This document shows positions 32,873-43,109 of a stretch of DNA of 58,435 bases, in pieces. The stretch's first letter is position 1. Each line of letters starts with the position of its first letter. This DNA comes from Pedobacter sp. (GTDB lineage: Bacteria; Bacteroidota; Bacteroidia; Sphingobacteriales; Sphingobacteriaceae). Made by a program: the position numbers and the translations under genes. Location: NCBI RefSeq assembly GCF_031119335.1, contig NZ_JAVHXT010000008.1, positions 124,587 through 183,021 on the forward strand, given 5' to 3'. The notes beneath the pieces are model-generated. The model ran no database searches. It was given only the letters and a program-made list of their open reading frames with translations, and was not told the origin of the DNA.

Positions 32873-33748
32873 TTATCTACGATAACGCTCCTTTCTAATC
32901 CATTCAATACAATCATCAATCCACTGTACTTTCGCATACTTATTGTTCACTCCATGCCCATGTGGACCTTTTTCATAGAGAAACAATTCTACAGGAACAT
33001 GGTGTTGCTTTAACGCAGCGGCAAAATAAAGACTGTTTTTTACATCAACTGCTTTATCATCCATACCAGAAGTAAGGTAAGTAGGCGGGGTTTGTTCCGT
33101 TACCCGCAATTCATTAGAGTATTTCAAGATGGCATCTTTTGTAACTTCAGGACCAATCAAATTCATTCTAGAGGTTTTATGGGTTAACGAATCCGCAAAG
33201 CTAATTACAGGATAAACCAGCACCATAAAGTCGGGACGCAGCGAAGTACCTTTAGGATTATCCAATTCTGATTTTTCGACAAAATGTGTACCTACAGTAG
33301 AAACTAGATGTCCGCCTGCAGAAAAACCCATGATACCTAATCGTGACGGGTCAATCTTAAATTTCTTCGCATTTTCTCTCACAAACTGTATAGCTCGTTG
33401 CGCATCTGTTAAGGGAACAATCTCCTTACGATCCATAAACTCGGCTTTAGGCAAACGATAGTTTAAGAGGAAAGCAGTAATACCTGCTTCGGCTAGTTTC
33501 TTACAAGCTGGAATACCTTCCCCATTGTTGGCTCTCCCCCCGTAAGAACCACCAGAACAAACAATAACAGCCGTGCCTTTGGCAAGATTGCGCTCTGGCC
33601 AAAATACTTTTATGGTTGGAACTTCTGCACCAGGTTTGGCGAAGGGAACTTGCCCTTCTGGATACAACTGCATCAGATCTTTGTCTTGGGCTTTAGCACC
33701 TATAATAGCAAAGCAGATTAAAAATGTCAGATATCGTAACTTGTTCAT
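32873..33748 (-). CDS. Secreted alpha/beta-hydrolase esterase of the PUL, 291 aa
   Basis: Residues 1-20 are a signal peptide (MNKLRYLTFLICFAIIGAKA). The alpha/beta-hydrolase fold shows the oxyanion-type CSGGSYGGRA stretch (64-73), the nucleophile elbow GFSAGGH (142-148) with serine 144, and late GPHGHGVN (catalytic His). An aspartate near GMDDKAVDV completes the triad. The family is BD-FAE or acetyl-xylan-esterase-like, so removal of acetyl or aromatic ester groups from the glycan is likely. It is the last gene of the SusC-led PUL operon, 42 bp after the GH78 gene. Confidence 0.85.
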   Translation of the reverse strand: MNKLRYLTFLICFAIIGAKAQDKDLMQLYPEGQVPFAKPGAEVPTIKVFWPERNLAKGTAVIVCSGGSYGGRANNGEGIPACKKLAEAGITAFLLNYRLPKAEFMDRKEIVPLTDAQRAIQFVRENAKKFKIDPSRLGIMGFSAGGHLVSTVGTHFVEKSELDNPKGTSLRPDFMVLVYPVISFADSLTHKTSRMNLIGPEVTKDAILKYSNELRVTEQTPPTYLTSGMDDKAVDVKNSLYFAAALKQHHVPVELFLYEKGPHGHGVNNKYAKVQWIDDCIEWIRKERYRR

Positions 33749-33790
33749 CGAATACTTATTTTACAGTTTATAAATTCTTTTTTCTTAATG

Positions 33791-36193
33791 TCACTTAAAT
33801 GTGAGCTGCTGTTTCCCAGACATTAAGACCATTTTTTGACCATTAGCAATAAACTCGCCCTTCAAATTTGCAGGCAGTTCAATGGTAGCCTTATAAGTTC
33901 CATCTTTTGCTTTTTGATAGCTCACTTTTATAGTTCCCATAGGATGTGGTATTTCGCCAGAAGCCTCTTTTAAGTTGCCCAAGTTTGGCTGTATACGCAC
34001 CGAAGTAAAACCTGGTGTTGCAGGTTCTATTCCACATACCGTGGCCAAAAAATCATAGCAAGGACTGGCGCTCCAGGCATGGCAATCAGAACGTACGGTA
34101 GGCGATAAGGTTTCAGGAAACGTGCTTAAACCCAACGACAACATCTCTTTCCAAGGTCCCAAAGTAGAAAGGTATAGATTTCCCATACCTGCTTTTTTTA
34201 ATGCTGCTGTATAGTAAAACCTAAAATACAGGGTGCTTGATATTAAACTGCTATCATTCATCACCTTTTTCATCACCTCTTGCTGCTGTGCTTGTGGGAT
34301 ACAATCGCTTAAAATTCCCCAAATATTGGCATGCTGACTAAAAACTTTCTTCTCTGGCGAATCGGCCAAAAGCCCTTTATCGGCATCGTAACAACTATTA
34401 AAAACAGCTTTTTTAATATTTCGGGATAACTCTTTGTAATAGCCTGCTTTTTGTGATTGCCCCATTTGCTCGAAAAGCGTGGCTGCCTGATCTAAGGTAT
34501 AGGCATAATGCAACGAAAGAATGGAAGAGTTTCCATCTATACCACCAGAAGGGATACCACTCGGAGAAAATGTCCAGTCCACAAAATTCCAATAATCGGT
34601 TTTACCCAATAATCCCGATTTGGAATCTAAACGATACTCAAACCATTTCAAAATCGACTCCATTGGAACAAGATACCTATCCACAAAAGCTTTATCGTCC
34701 CTATACCAAGCATAATCATAAACCATCGAAATCCAAAACAGTGAAAAAGGTGGAATAAACTTACCCCCTCCTGCCGGATGGGCATCTCTGGTCAAACCAT
34801 CAGGTATTCTAGATTGATGAAACTGCTCAATGGCATTTCGCACCAAACGATCATCGCCAGAAACATACAAAGAAATCAACGCCTGTATCCTCGTATCGCC
34901 AACATATTGCAATTGTTCGTAATAAGGACAGTCCATATAGGTTTCGTTGGCGCATAAACGAGCAGTGCGCCAGCCCACATTCCATATCTCGTCCAAACTG
35001 GTATCGTTAGAGCTGAAACGTCCATTCTCCTTTAACGGATAAGCCGTAAACATAGACTGTAATTTATTTAAGGTAAGTGCCGTTTCTTTGGTTTCAATAT
35101 CAAATTGGATATAGCGGAAAGTACGCATCCATAATGGCCTGAACAAACGATTTTCACCTCCATCGGCAAGGAATACATCATAATAACCTTTAATATGTTT
35201 TCCTTCTACCTGATTACGGTTGCCCTTTAAGTTATTTTTATCAAATAGTGATTCGGCATAGGTAATCTGAACTTTTGCATTTTCTCCACGGCTAAACGTA
35301 ATTTCTGGATAAGCTGTGGTTAGGTTTTTGATATCGAACAAAATTGTGGCTTTGGTATTAGCCGGAATTGTAATGGAGCCACTCTTTTCAAAAGTTTTTA
35401 TTGTTTTTTGAGCATCTAAATTTAATACCCTAACTATTCCATGTATTGGTTCCAGTTTTTCCTCCATTAAAGGAATTGTTCTAGGGATAAGGTTTCGTTT
35501 TACATTGAAATATTTGGGCTGAGGCTCTAATACCGGGATTAACCAAGCACTGTCATCATAAGCTGGTTCTTCCCATCCAAAGGGATATTTTTTGAATACC
35601 ACACTGTCGCAGCTTCCCACAATATAAGAAGCCAGCCTTGATGCTGGGAATGGCTCTGGGAAATAGGCGCTATTTCTAATCACCTTCCAGCTTTTATCGG
35701 TATTCACCAATTTTTCCTTATCACTATTACCTTGTAGGATAAAACCCGTTTGAGAGGAAACCTGTGCAGCAGGTGCACCATTTCCCATATTCCATAGCAA
35801 CACCGCAAGCACATTTTTTCCAGCTTTTAAATTTGATGCAATATCGATGGTTTCATAGTACCAGTTCCTTAAATCGCCCCTAGCCGAACCAAGCACTACC
35901 GGCACACCATTTACATACAAACGATAACGTTGGTCTCCCGTGAGATGAACTACAAATTTCTCGGGTTTTTCGCTTAATTCAAATGTTTTACGGAGATGAT
36001 AAACCCCGTAATCTTTGAGGTTTACGTTAGGGCAGGCAATCCATTCTGCGCTTAGTGAAACGGTAGGATAAACAATTGGCACACTTTGTTGTGCGTTAGA
36101 TAAATTGCCCAACAACAACATTACAAGTAGTAGCGTGGTCTTTATTGCTTTAGCCCTACCGGGATAGTTTGTTAAAAGTGTTGGAATGCACAT
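33791..36193 (-). CDS. GH78 alpha-L-rhamnosidase, 800 aa
   Basis: GH78 enzymes remove alpha-linked rhamnose by inversion. An N-terminal beta-sandwich region (about 45-190) precedes the barrel domain. The (alpha/alpha)6 catalytic domain has DCPYYEQLQYVGDTR (about 420-434), matching the GH78 acid and substrate-binding block, and DYAWYRDD, WKEMLSLGLSTFPET and SDCHAWSASPCYDFL later on. The C-terminal beta domain ends in a short sheet. The first 35 residues are a signal peptide following a longer basic n-region, so the true start may be a later codon. Rhamnose in the PUL substrate is inferred. Confidence 0.88.
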   Translation of the reverse strand: MCIPTLLTNYPGRAKAIKTTLLLVMLLLGNLSNAQQSVPIVYPTVSLSAEWIACPNVNLKDYGVYHLRKTFELSEKPEKFVVHLTGDQRYRLYVNGVPVVLGSARGDLRNWYYETIDIASNLKAGKNVLAVLLWNMGNGAPAAQVSSQTGFILQGNSDKEKLVNTDKSWKVIRNSAYFPEPFPASRLASYIVGSCDSVVFKKYPFGWEEPAYDDSAWLIPVLEPQPKYFNVKRNLIPRTIPLMEEKLEPIHGIVRVLNLDAQKTIKTFEKSGSITIPANTKATILFDIKNLTTAYPEITFSRGENAKVQITYAESLFDKNNLKGNRNQVEGKHIKGYYDVFLADGGENRLFRPLWMRTFRYIQFDIETKETALTLNKLQSMFTAYPLKENGRFSSNDTSLDEIWNVGWRTARLCANETYMDCPYYEQLQYVGDTRIQALISLYVSGDDRLVRNAIEQFHQSRIPDGLTRDAHPAGGGKFIPPFSLFWISMVYDYAWYRDDKAFVDRYLVPMESILKWFEYRLDSKSGLLGKTDYWNFVDWTFSPSGIPSGGIDGNSSILSLHYAYTLDQAATLFEQMGQSQKAGYYKELSRNIKKAVFNSCYDADKGLLADSPEKKVFSQHANIWGILSDCIPQAQQQEVMKKVMNDSSLISSTLYFRFYYTAALKKAGMGNLYLSTLGPWKEMLSLGLSTFPETLSPTVRSDCHAWSASPCYDFLATVCGIEPATPGFTSVRIQPNLGNLKEASGEIPHPMGTIKVSYQKAKDGTYKATIELPANLKGEFIANGQKMVLMSGKQQLTFK

Positions 36194-36240
36194 ATCTTTA
36201 AAATTAAATACTAAAAAAATGATAAAATAAGTTATTGAAT

Positions 36241-38004
36241 TTACTTTAATAATTGCCGGTAACGCTCTAGTGTAGTGGCTATACCAACTTCCTGTTCGTC
36301 TTCATAATAAGTGGTTACATATACCGATGCACTTTCGGGATTTTCGGTTACAAACTGCTGCCACTGTATGAGGGTTTCATCAAAATATTTAAGGTTCGCC
36401 CTAAGCTTTTTAAGATCAATATTGCCTTTCTTTTCTTCTGCATAGGCATTGAGCATTACTTTCCATGCTGCATCTAACAACTGGAATTTCCATTTACCAT
36501 AAATAGATGATGTACGGACAAATTGCTGTGTTTCTTTATTATTAAAACGCAACTCTTTTGATAGTTTCTCTATTCTTTTCCATATTGCCAAGGCTTCCGC
36601 TTTCTCATCCAAATATTCTTTCACTTTATTTTCGGCAATTATTTTATCAAAATATGGAGAAAGAAAATATAGCCCAGAAATGGTATTATCCCTAGTCCAA
36701 TTGACATGTACACCGCCCATTCTACTGTATTGCCCCATCATTACGCCATCGGCAGATAACAGGCACAGTTCCCTAAATTTGGGAATATCTTCTTCGTTCA
36801 GTCCTTTTTCTCTGGCAAATGCCACAAAGATTTCTTCTTCTGTTTTTTCTGGATACTTTGCCCATTGAACAGCCACTCTTGCGTTCAGTTCTGCCCAAAA
36901 TTCGTTTTTGATATAGGGACCGTACCAACCTCCTCCCCTCGACCAAGTCCATATCCCTTTAAATAATGGGTTATTTTTGATTTGGTTAAGCGAATAAGGT
37001 TGTTGGCTATTAGCTATTTTAAATTCCTCAAAACCATCTATTATCCCCTTACCAATGTAATTGGGATGGGCCGCCTTTCCTTCGTATTCCCGTTGTGCCT
37101 GCACCTCTACAATCTGTTGATGTTTACCAATACCAATACAAGGATTAAAGGGAATACCGTATTTACTGGCTTCATCTATCCAATAAACATCAAATTTGTT
37201 ATAATCCAGGTTAGGTTGAGTGATAGCAGAGCGCCAAAAATCTACAATGGTATGTTTCACCGAAAAATAGAGGTTTGGGTGAGGTGCTACCTGATTGGTA
37301 ACTTCCAAATAGTATTTTGGCAATGAATGAAACCTACCAAAATCCCAAGTGCGGTAAAAGAGCTGTTTGTTTCTCTTTTCGCAAACTTCTTCACGTAAGA
37401 TGTTCACCAAGGTTACGTGGTCACTATAACCATTCACCAAAGGACTTCCACCTTTATGGTAGGGTGCATCGTGTAAATAAGTTTCTCCTGTGCGGATAAT
37501 CAGTCCATCCATTTGAGCATACCTATCAAATATTTGGTTAATTAATGAACGAATGCACTTTTGAGTGAAGGGCTTGCTGATGTCTATTCTGCCATTGTTA
37601 TTGCATAACTCTGTTTTGTATTTATTAATCAGCTCTGCTGGAAAAACTAACATATCTAACATACAGTACACCTTTAATCCGGCATTTTTTGCCGCTGTAT
37701 ATTTTTGCTGCAATATTACATTTTTATCATCTACCCATCTTCTTTCTGCTGTATTTTCGGGAAAGACATCTTGGTCAAAAGCCTGCCAATCTAGCCCAAA
37801 CTGTGCTGCTTCGAAAAGAAAGAATACTTTGGCATCATAGCCCGAAGTCTTTAAAAACGAAGGTTCAAGAAATTGAGATTCTGTTTGTGGCTCACCAGGA
37901 TTATGGTGTACCATATCCATAGTCATCAGTTGCTGCCCAAAGGAACACTGAAAAACAAAATTGAACAACAGTGCCAGAAAAGAGATACGGCTAAATACTT
38001 GCAT
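36241..38004 (-). CDS. Secreted PUL protein of unknown family, TIM-barrel-like, 587 aa
   Basis: The signal peptide is clear (residues 1-23, ending FGQ). The middle contains beta-alpha repeats with DGLIIRTGETY, YWIDEASKYG and GKGIIDGFEEFK, and later GIWTWSRGGGWYGPYIKNEF and LNARVAVQWA. The C-terminal 150 residues are helical. The pattern recalls TIM-barrel glycoside hydrolases, with possible acidic catalytic residues in RTGETY and WIDEAS, but I cannot name a family. Its operon position, between GH105 and GH78 in the SusC-led unit, implies action on the same glycan. Confidence 0.6.
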   Translation of the reverse strand: MQVFSRISFLALLFNFVFQCSFGQQLMTMDMVHHNPGEPQTESQFLEPSFLKTSGYDAKVFFLFEAAQFGLDWQAFDQDVFPENTAERRWVDDKNVILQQKYTAAKNAGLKVYCMLDMLVFPAELINKYKTELCNNNGRIDISKPFTQKCIRSLINQIFDRYAQMDGLIIRTGETYLHDAPYHKGGSPLVNGYSDHVTLVNILREEVCEKRNKQLFYRTWDFGRFHSLPKYYLEVTNQVAPHPNLYFSVKHTIVDFWRSAITQPNLDYNKFDVYWIDEASKYGIPFNPCIGIGKHQQIVEVQAQREYEGKAAHPNYIGKGIIDGFEEFKIANSQQPYSLNQIKNNPLFKGIWTWSRGGGWYGPYIKNEFWAELNARVAVQWAKYPEKTEEEIFVAFAREKGLNEEDIPKFRELCLLSADGVMMGQYSRMGGVHVNWTRDNTISGLYFLSPYFDKIIAENKVKEYLDEKAEALAIWKRIEKLSKELRFNNKETQQFVRTSSIYGKWKFQLLDAAWKVMLNAYAEEKKGNIDLKKLRANLKYFDETLIQWQQFVTENPESASVYVTTYYEDEQEVGIATTLERYRQLLK

Positions 38005-38046
38005 TAGAATTTCAATATATTTTATTATTAGCTAACCACTTGCTAT

Positions 38047-39162
38047 TTACTTGTAAAGCCTATATAGTTCTGAGCCGGCAAGCAGAAAAGCTCCCACACC
38101 ATAAACATCGGTGCTATCAAAACCAGCTTTTACAGGTTTATCACCTATGGGCTGTACATAACCCAATTTTCCATTTGGATGTATAGAAGAAAGCAGAGCT
38201 GTCCAAGCTTTCTCCACTACTGGCAAGTACTTCTTTTTCGATAACAAACCATTGTTAATACCCCAAGCAATACCATAGCAAAAAAATGCTGTCCCACTGG
38301 ATTCTTTAAGATTAAAAGTTACAGGATCATACAAAGAAGCGTGCCAACTACCATCGGGTTGCTGTATAGCAGCAATTTTTTTAGCCATTTCCCTGAACTG
38401 TTTTTCGTATTTACGCTTACTTTCAAAATCTCTCGGCATGTTATCCATCATCCGAACCAAACCCGCTAATACCCAACCATTGCCCCTCGACCAGAAAACC
38501 TTTTTGCCATTAGCTTCCCTACGTTCGAAAAAACGGCTATCACGATAGTATAGGCTTTCTTTTTTATCATATAAATAAGCCGATGTTTTCCACCATAAGG
38601 TGTCTGCCTTTTTGAGATATTTCAAATCGTTGGTTGCTTTAGAGAGCATAGCCATAGATGGCGGTCCCATAAAAAGCGCATCACACCAGGCCCATTCGCG
38701 GTGGTTAATTTTTGGCACCACCTTTAACGATTCATTAAACTGTTTATTTACAATGGTATCTGCCAGTGCCTGCCATTTGGCAATCATTTTAGGTTCTTTG
38801 TGTTCCATATACATTGCAGTATACATTTGTGCAATTGCATAATCATCAGCAAATAACCTAACCGGCCCAGTATTCCATTTCAATTCCTCTCCAATATGAT
38901 ATAGAAATTGATCGTAGGCTGGATGCTTATCAATCTGTTTTAAGGCCACAAAACCCGTATACATGGCTCCATTTTCCCATTCTGTTTTAGGAAGTTTGAT
39001 GATGCGTCCTTCTTCCCATTCTTTCATCTGCCATTGGGCCACCTTGTTCATCACTTTTAAAACCGAATCGCTGTGTGCTTGTATGTTGTGCTGTGCTGTG
39101 CTGGTAAAGCATAAAAAACAGCCTAACCATAAGCCTAACACTATCTTAATCATATTTTTCAT
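38047..39162 (-). CDS. GH105 unsaturated uronyl hydrolase, 371 aa
   Basis: GH105 enzymes remove the 4,5-unsaturated uronate left at the non-reducing end by a polysaccharide lyase. The protein has a signal peptide (1-23) and an (alpha/alpha)6 barrel with family blocks: DDYAIAQMYTAMY (with the conserved aspartates), REWAWCDALFMGPP, FWSRGNGWVLAGLVRMMD and SGTAFFCYGIAWGINNG. The length of about 350 residues is typical. It sits 77 bp after the PL8 lyase gene, the expected supplier of its substrate. Periplasmic location is inferred from the signal peptide. Confidence 0.9.
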   Translation of the reverse strand: MKNMIKIVLGLWLGCFLCFTSTAQHNIQAHSDSVLKVMNKVAQWQMKEWEEGRIIKLPKTEWENGAMYTGFVALKQIDKHPAYDQFLYHIGEELKWNTGPVRLFADDYAIAQMYTAMYMEHKEPKMIAKWQALADTIVNKQFNESLKVVPKINHREWAWCDALFMGPPSMAMLSKATNDLKYLKKADTLWWKTSAYLYDKKESLYYRDSRFFERREANGKKVFWSRGNGWVLAGLVRMMDNMPRDFESKRKYEKQFREMAKKIAAIQQPDGSWHASLYDPVTFNLKESSGTAFFCYGIAWGINNGLLSKKKYLPVVEKAWTALLSSIHPNGKLGYVQPIGDKPVKAGFDSTDVYGVGAFLLAGSELYRLYK

Positions 39163-39239
39163 TCTATCACTTTATGGGCAATAACCCTGCTTTATATTTT
39201 TACCTATCAGGATTTTTTCTTTGGCTACATTAATTGATA

Positions 39240-41393
39240 TTACTTCTTATTTTCATAAAAGTTTCTAACCGAGTTACCTACATTATCTCCCTGAGGAAAT
39301 TTAATATTTATACTGGTGGCTTTGTTTCCATGAATATTTGTAGAAGTTTTCAAGATTTTATTGATAGAGATATTCACCTCACTTTGCTGATGGGTAGGGT
39401 CTGAAACTGAAAGTTGATACCCATTGTTCTTTTCTTCTATCATCATTACCACTTTTGCATCAGAGGTGATCTTTAGATTTTCTATTTCGATTACACTTGG
39501 CTTGTACATAATGATGAAATACCACTGCTGATATTTGACTACCTGTAAATCTTTATCATTTTTGATTACCTTAAATTGATTTGCAGCAATTTTCTGCTTA
39601 AAGCTTTCCAAAGATTTTCCTGGACTGACCATATAGCAATAACTATCGTTTTTTGGGGCTGTACCGTGGTTAAGCCATAAGCTAAAAATAGGCTTGTTAA
39701 TTATCTCTTCGCTTCCAGTAGTGTTTATTGATCTCCATGAGCCAGTTTGTACCGCATTCTTAACCGTGATATTGCCACCATTAGGAAATAGGTAACCTAC
39801 ACCACCATGATAAACCCATTGTAGGTTATTACCTTTTATAGCTTTAAGGCTGTCACTGATTTTAATACCTCCCACATTTTCAGCTCCTCCAGCTACAATA
39901 TCGCCCAGCAAATAACATTGATTAACAGAAGTAACCACCTGCTGCGTTCTGATGGCATTAATCCCTGCCCCTAGACACAGCATTATATCATCTACAAAAA
40001 AATAAGCCTTTTTGGCTTGTACACCATTATAGCTATGCTCGTAGGCTATTGCCCCAGCCTTGCCATCACTTATCCCTCCGGCAAATTCATTATTGCCGAA
40101 ATGGTACCAAGGTAGTACCGCAGCCGATGGATTCATTACTGCTGTAGTACCTGGAACACGAGTCCAATCCCATACGGGAAAAATATTTTTGTACTCCTCT
40201 CCTGTTGCCATGATATTAGTGGCACCCAAGGGAAGATTATATCCTTTTAGGTTTTCTCCATTGAGCATTTCGGTGCCATTGGTACGCGTAGAAATGACTT
40301 TAGCAGACAGATAATAATCTGGTCCGTGATGTGTCATGATATCCGATTTCCAGAAATAGCTATTGCCCCAAAACGGCTTAGGGAAATCTGCTCCCTGCAA
40401 ATGCGCTTTCCAATTCTTAAAACCCGAAGCCCGAGTGGTATCAATGATGGTCATCTCATCCAAAGTAACTGGGTTGATAGCGTTAATGGCATTGGGGCGG
40501 GCAATATTCCTTCCGATAGTTCCAAAATCTACGGCGCTGCGATAGCTGAAAAGTTGATGTCCGTAGAGCAGCATATTTGAAAAAATGCGTATTTTATCTT
40601 TAGAAAAAGCCTTTACAAATGAAGTATTCGCAGCCAGTGCCATTAAATTTGCCGTACCTTCTGCAAAGCCCATTCCATAACCGCCAGAATATAACTGTGG
40701 GCGATGCTGATGAAAGCTATTATCGATTTTGATACCCTCTACGCCTTGCTCTTGCGCAATGACCAAAGTAGAGGCTACACTCATAAAACCTTTGGCTATC
40801 ATTTCCCCATCGTTTTCTAAACATCCTTTGGCTATGGTAATTGCCGATACCCAAATACGGTTCATGCCACGATGCCCTTGATTATCGGTCAAATCTTTTA
40901 GGTAAGACGAATAATGGCGAAGCTCCTTTTCGGGAAGCTCCGCCTTAATTAACAACAAACCAACTAAATAATCTTGCGGAGCACCTATTTCATTGTACCA
41001 CCAGTTTTTTGATTTTGGATTTTTGCTCAGATAAAAATCATAACCCTGCAAAATTTTTTGTTTTAACTTTTCACTCCAGTAAAAATTAGTACCCGGCTTG
41101 GCATAAACCATGGCCATTAGCCTTAGGTTTTTTAGATGTTGTCCTGCCGGGAAACCATTCGTAACCGTAGTATAGTCTATACCAGGCCAACTGCCATCTG
41201 GTTGTATGTTTTCGATTAGCTTTTTTACTTTCTGTCCATCAACCTCTTCCTGCAAATAAGTTTTAACCAAACGTTCAGCAACTAGGTTAATATCTTCGGA
41301 CACAGAATTGTTTTTCTTCATTTGACCGAAAACCGTTGTTGAGTTTAGTGCTATCCACTGTACAAAAAAGAGCAAGATGAACCTTTTAAGCAT
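39240..41393 (-). CDS. PL8-family polysaccharide lyase, 717 aa
   Basis: PL8 lyases cut next to uronic acids by beta-elimination (chondroitin, hyaluronan, xanthan and alginate lyases). The signal peptide covers about residues 1-23. The alpha-toroid domain carries GMNRIW (176-181), NSFHQHRPQLY (225-235) and GGYG (237-240), the blocks that hold the catalytic Asn, His and Tyr. The C-terminal half is the usual beta-sandwich with WSRIPG-type and SYCYMVSPGK stretches. It follows SusD by 62 bp. The exact substrate class cannot be read from the sequence, but GH105 downstream fits an unsaturated uronate product. Confidence 0.88.
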   Translation of the reverse strand: MLKRFILLFFVQWIALNSTTVFGQMKKNNSVSEDINLVAERLVKTYLQEEVDGQKVKKLIENIQPDGSWPGIDYTTVTNGFPAGQHLKNLRLMAMVYAKPGTNFYWSEKLKQKILQGYDFYLSKNPKSKNWWYNEIGAPQDYLVGLLLIKAELPEKELRHYSSYLKDLTDNQGHRGMNRIWVSAITIAKGCLENDGEMIAKGFMSVASTLVIAQEQGVEGIKIDNSFHQHRPQLYSGGYGMGFAEGTANLMALAANTSFVKAFSKDKIRIFSNMLLYGHQLFSYRSAVDFGTIGRNIARPNAINAINPVTLDEMTIIDTTRASGFKNWKAHLQGADFPKPFWGNSYFWKSDIMTHHGPDYYLSAKVISTRTNGTEMLNGENLKGYNLPLGATNIMATGEEYKNIFPVWDWTRVPGTTAVMNPSAAVLPWYHFGNNEFAGGISDGKAGAIAYEHSYNGVQAKKAYFFVDDIMLCLGAGINAIRTQQVVTSVNQCYLLGDIVAGGAENVGGIKISDSLKAIKGNNLQWVYHGGVGYLFPNGGNITVKNAVQTGSWRSINTTGSEEIINKPIFSLWLNHGTAPKNDSYCYMVSPGKSLESFKQKIAANQFKVIKNDKDLQVVKYQQWYFIIMYKPSVIEIENLKITSDAKVVMMIEEKNNGYQLSVSDPTHQQSEVNISINKILKTSTNIHGNKATSINIKFPQGDNVGNSVRNFYENKK

Positions 41394-41455
41394 TTTATCG
41401 TTTTTATGTACTGATTTCAGCCAATTTAGTGAACAAAAATTAAAACTTACTCCGA

Positions 41456-43099
41456 TTAGTTATATCCAGGATTTTGCGGATAAGCCGAAGCTCCTCCAAT
41501 TACCCTATCAATTTGGATTTGTGGAATAGGCCTCAATACGTGATAATCCTTAATGTTAGGTGCAGCACGTGTGTTGTAAAGTTTTACTCTCTCTAATAAC
41601 TTGCCCGTTCTTACCAAATCAAACCATCTCATGTATTCGCCATTAAGCTCCCTTGCTCTTTCATCTAAAATAAAATCGATATTCAATTGCCCAGCAGTAA
41701 CCTCCATAGCCAATCTATTGGCAGCCGTTACCGAAGGATCAGTTGAAGTAATGGCAGCCCTTTTTCTCAACTCGTTCACATAGAAAACTGCCTCTCCCGG
41801 TTTTCCGTCCATCATCAATGCTTCTGCTGCAATTAGGTAAGTTTCACCTAGTCTATGAATAATTAAATCTTTATTACCATTCACGTTATTAAAATCAAGT
41901 CTATTGGCATCAATATGTTTCGAAGATTGCGGAAAACGGGTAGTTGTTTGTTGGCTAGGCGAAACAATAGTATATGGTGCGGCATTTCTCTCTGCCTGAG
42001 TAGGTTCGTAATCTGTAAATATGAACGCAATATCTCCCAATTTCATATTCACCGTTTTTCCGCTAATCGTATAGTTACCTGGTCTGTTACAATACCAAAC
42101 GGTTTTAAAAGATTTACTGAAACGGGAATCTATCGTTTTATTATACAATCCCTGCATGAAAGGCGTTGGCCGAAAGTGGTTATAAGGTCTTCCATTTGCA
42201 ATATCGCGTAGCATACCTGGCATCACATCGTATCCGGTGCCAAAAAACAAATGCGAATAGTTTCCCAAATTACCAGTAGAGCCGCCCGCAAGTGGCTCGG
42301 CATCAAATTGAGAAGAAAATATCACCTCTTCATTTTTGCCATGCAAAAAAATTGAGGCAAAATCTGGCAATAATTTGTATACATTAGAAGCAATCACCTC
42401 TTTTGCCAAGGTTGCCGCTTTAGCATAATCTGTTGCTTCCTTAGCCGTAGAGCCTGCTTTTGCCAAATATACCTTTGCCAAGGAGTGTCGTGCAGCCCAG
42501 GTGGTTGCCCTGCCATATTCAGTTGTTGTTTGTGGGAGATTAGCTACCGCAAAATCCAAATCTGCAATTATTGTTTTATATACATCTGCAATGGGCTCTC
42601 GTTTTGCCACACTAGATGCACTTTCCGTTGGGGTTAAGGGTAAAGAAATTGGACCATAAGTTTGTACCAACAAAAAGAAATAGTTTGCCCTTAAAAACCT
42701 CAATTCTCCTATTCTCGTATTTTTTAACTGCGCTGGCATATCTACCCCTTCGGCAGCTTTCAGCACCGAATTACAGGTATTAATGGCCGTGTACATGTTA
42801 CTCCAGGGCGCTATAGAAGCAGTAGCAAAAGAGTTGAAGGCTACACTATAATCATTAACTACACCGCTGGCATTTCCGTCAGTGTACTCGTCGCCAAAAT
42901 TGGTGATCCATGCCGTTTCTTGCAAGTTGCCATACCATCTTCTCATGTAACTATAACTTGCCTTAACTCCATATTCCACTCCGCTAGGTGTAGTGTAATA
43001 TAAATCTGAAATCTGGCTCCTTACATCTTCTTCCAATATTTTTTTACAAGAAGCAAAAAGTACCAAGCTGCCTATGATAGCTGTATATATCTTTTTCAT
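41456..43099 (-). CDS. SusD-family glycan-binding lipoprotein of the PUL, 547 aa
   Basis: SusD-like lipoproteins capture glycan at the cell surface together with SusC. The start was set at the ATG at 43099 (MKKIYTAIIGSLVLFASCKK) because the longer frame overlaps SusC and lacks a lipoprotein signal. The lipobox is FASC, with cysteine 18. Typical SusD helices are present, including LRFLRANYFFLLVQTYGP, and the C-terminal block with HRLGETYLIAAEALM and NGEYMRWFDLVRTGKL. It lies 10 bp after SusC and 62 bp before the PL8 gene. Confidence 0.92.
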   Translation of the reverse strand: MKKIYTAIIGSLVLFASCKKILEEDVRSQISDLYYTTPSGVEYGVKASYSYMRRWYGNLQETAWITNFGDEYTDGNASGVVNDYSVAFNSFATASIAPWSNMYTAINTCNSVLKAAEGVDMPAQLKNTRIGELRFLRANYFFLLVQTYGPISLPLTPTESASSVAKREPIADVYKTIIADLDFAVANLPQTTTEYGRATTWAARHSLAKVYLAKAGSTAKEATDYAKAATLAKEVIASNVYKLLPDFASIFLHGKNEEVIFSSQFDAEPLAGGSTGNLGNYSHLFFGTGYDVMPGMLRDIANGRPYNHFRPTPFMQGLYNKTIDSRFSKSFKTVWYCNRPGNYTISGKTVNMKLGDIAFIFTDYEPTQAERNAAPYTIVSPSQQTTTRFPQSSKHIDANRLDFNNVNGNKDLIIHRLGETYLIAAEALMMDGKPGEAVFYVNELRKRAAITSTDPSVTAANRLAMEVTAGQLNIDFILDERARELNGEYMRWFDLVRTGKLLERVKLYNTRAAPNIKDYHVLRPIPQIQIDRVIGGASAYPQNPGYN

Positions 43100-43109
43100 A
43101 ACTTTTGAA

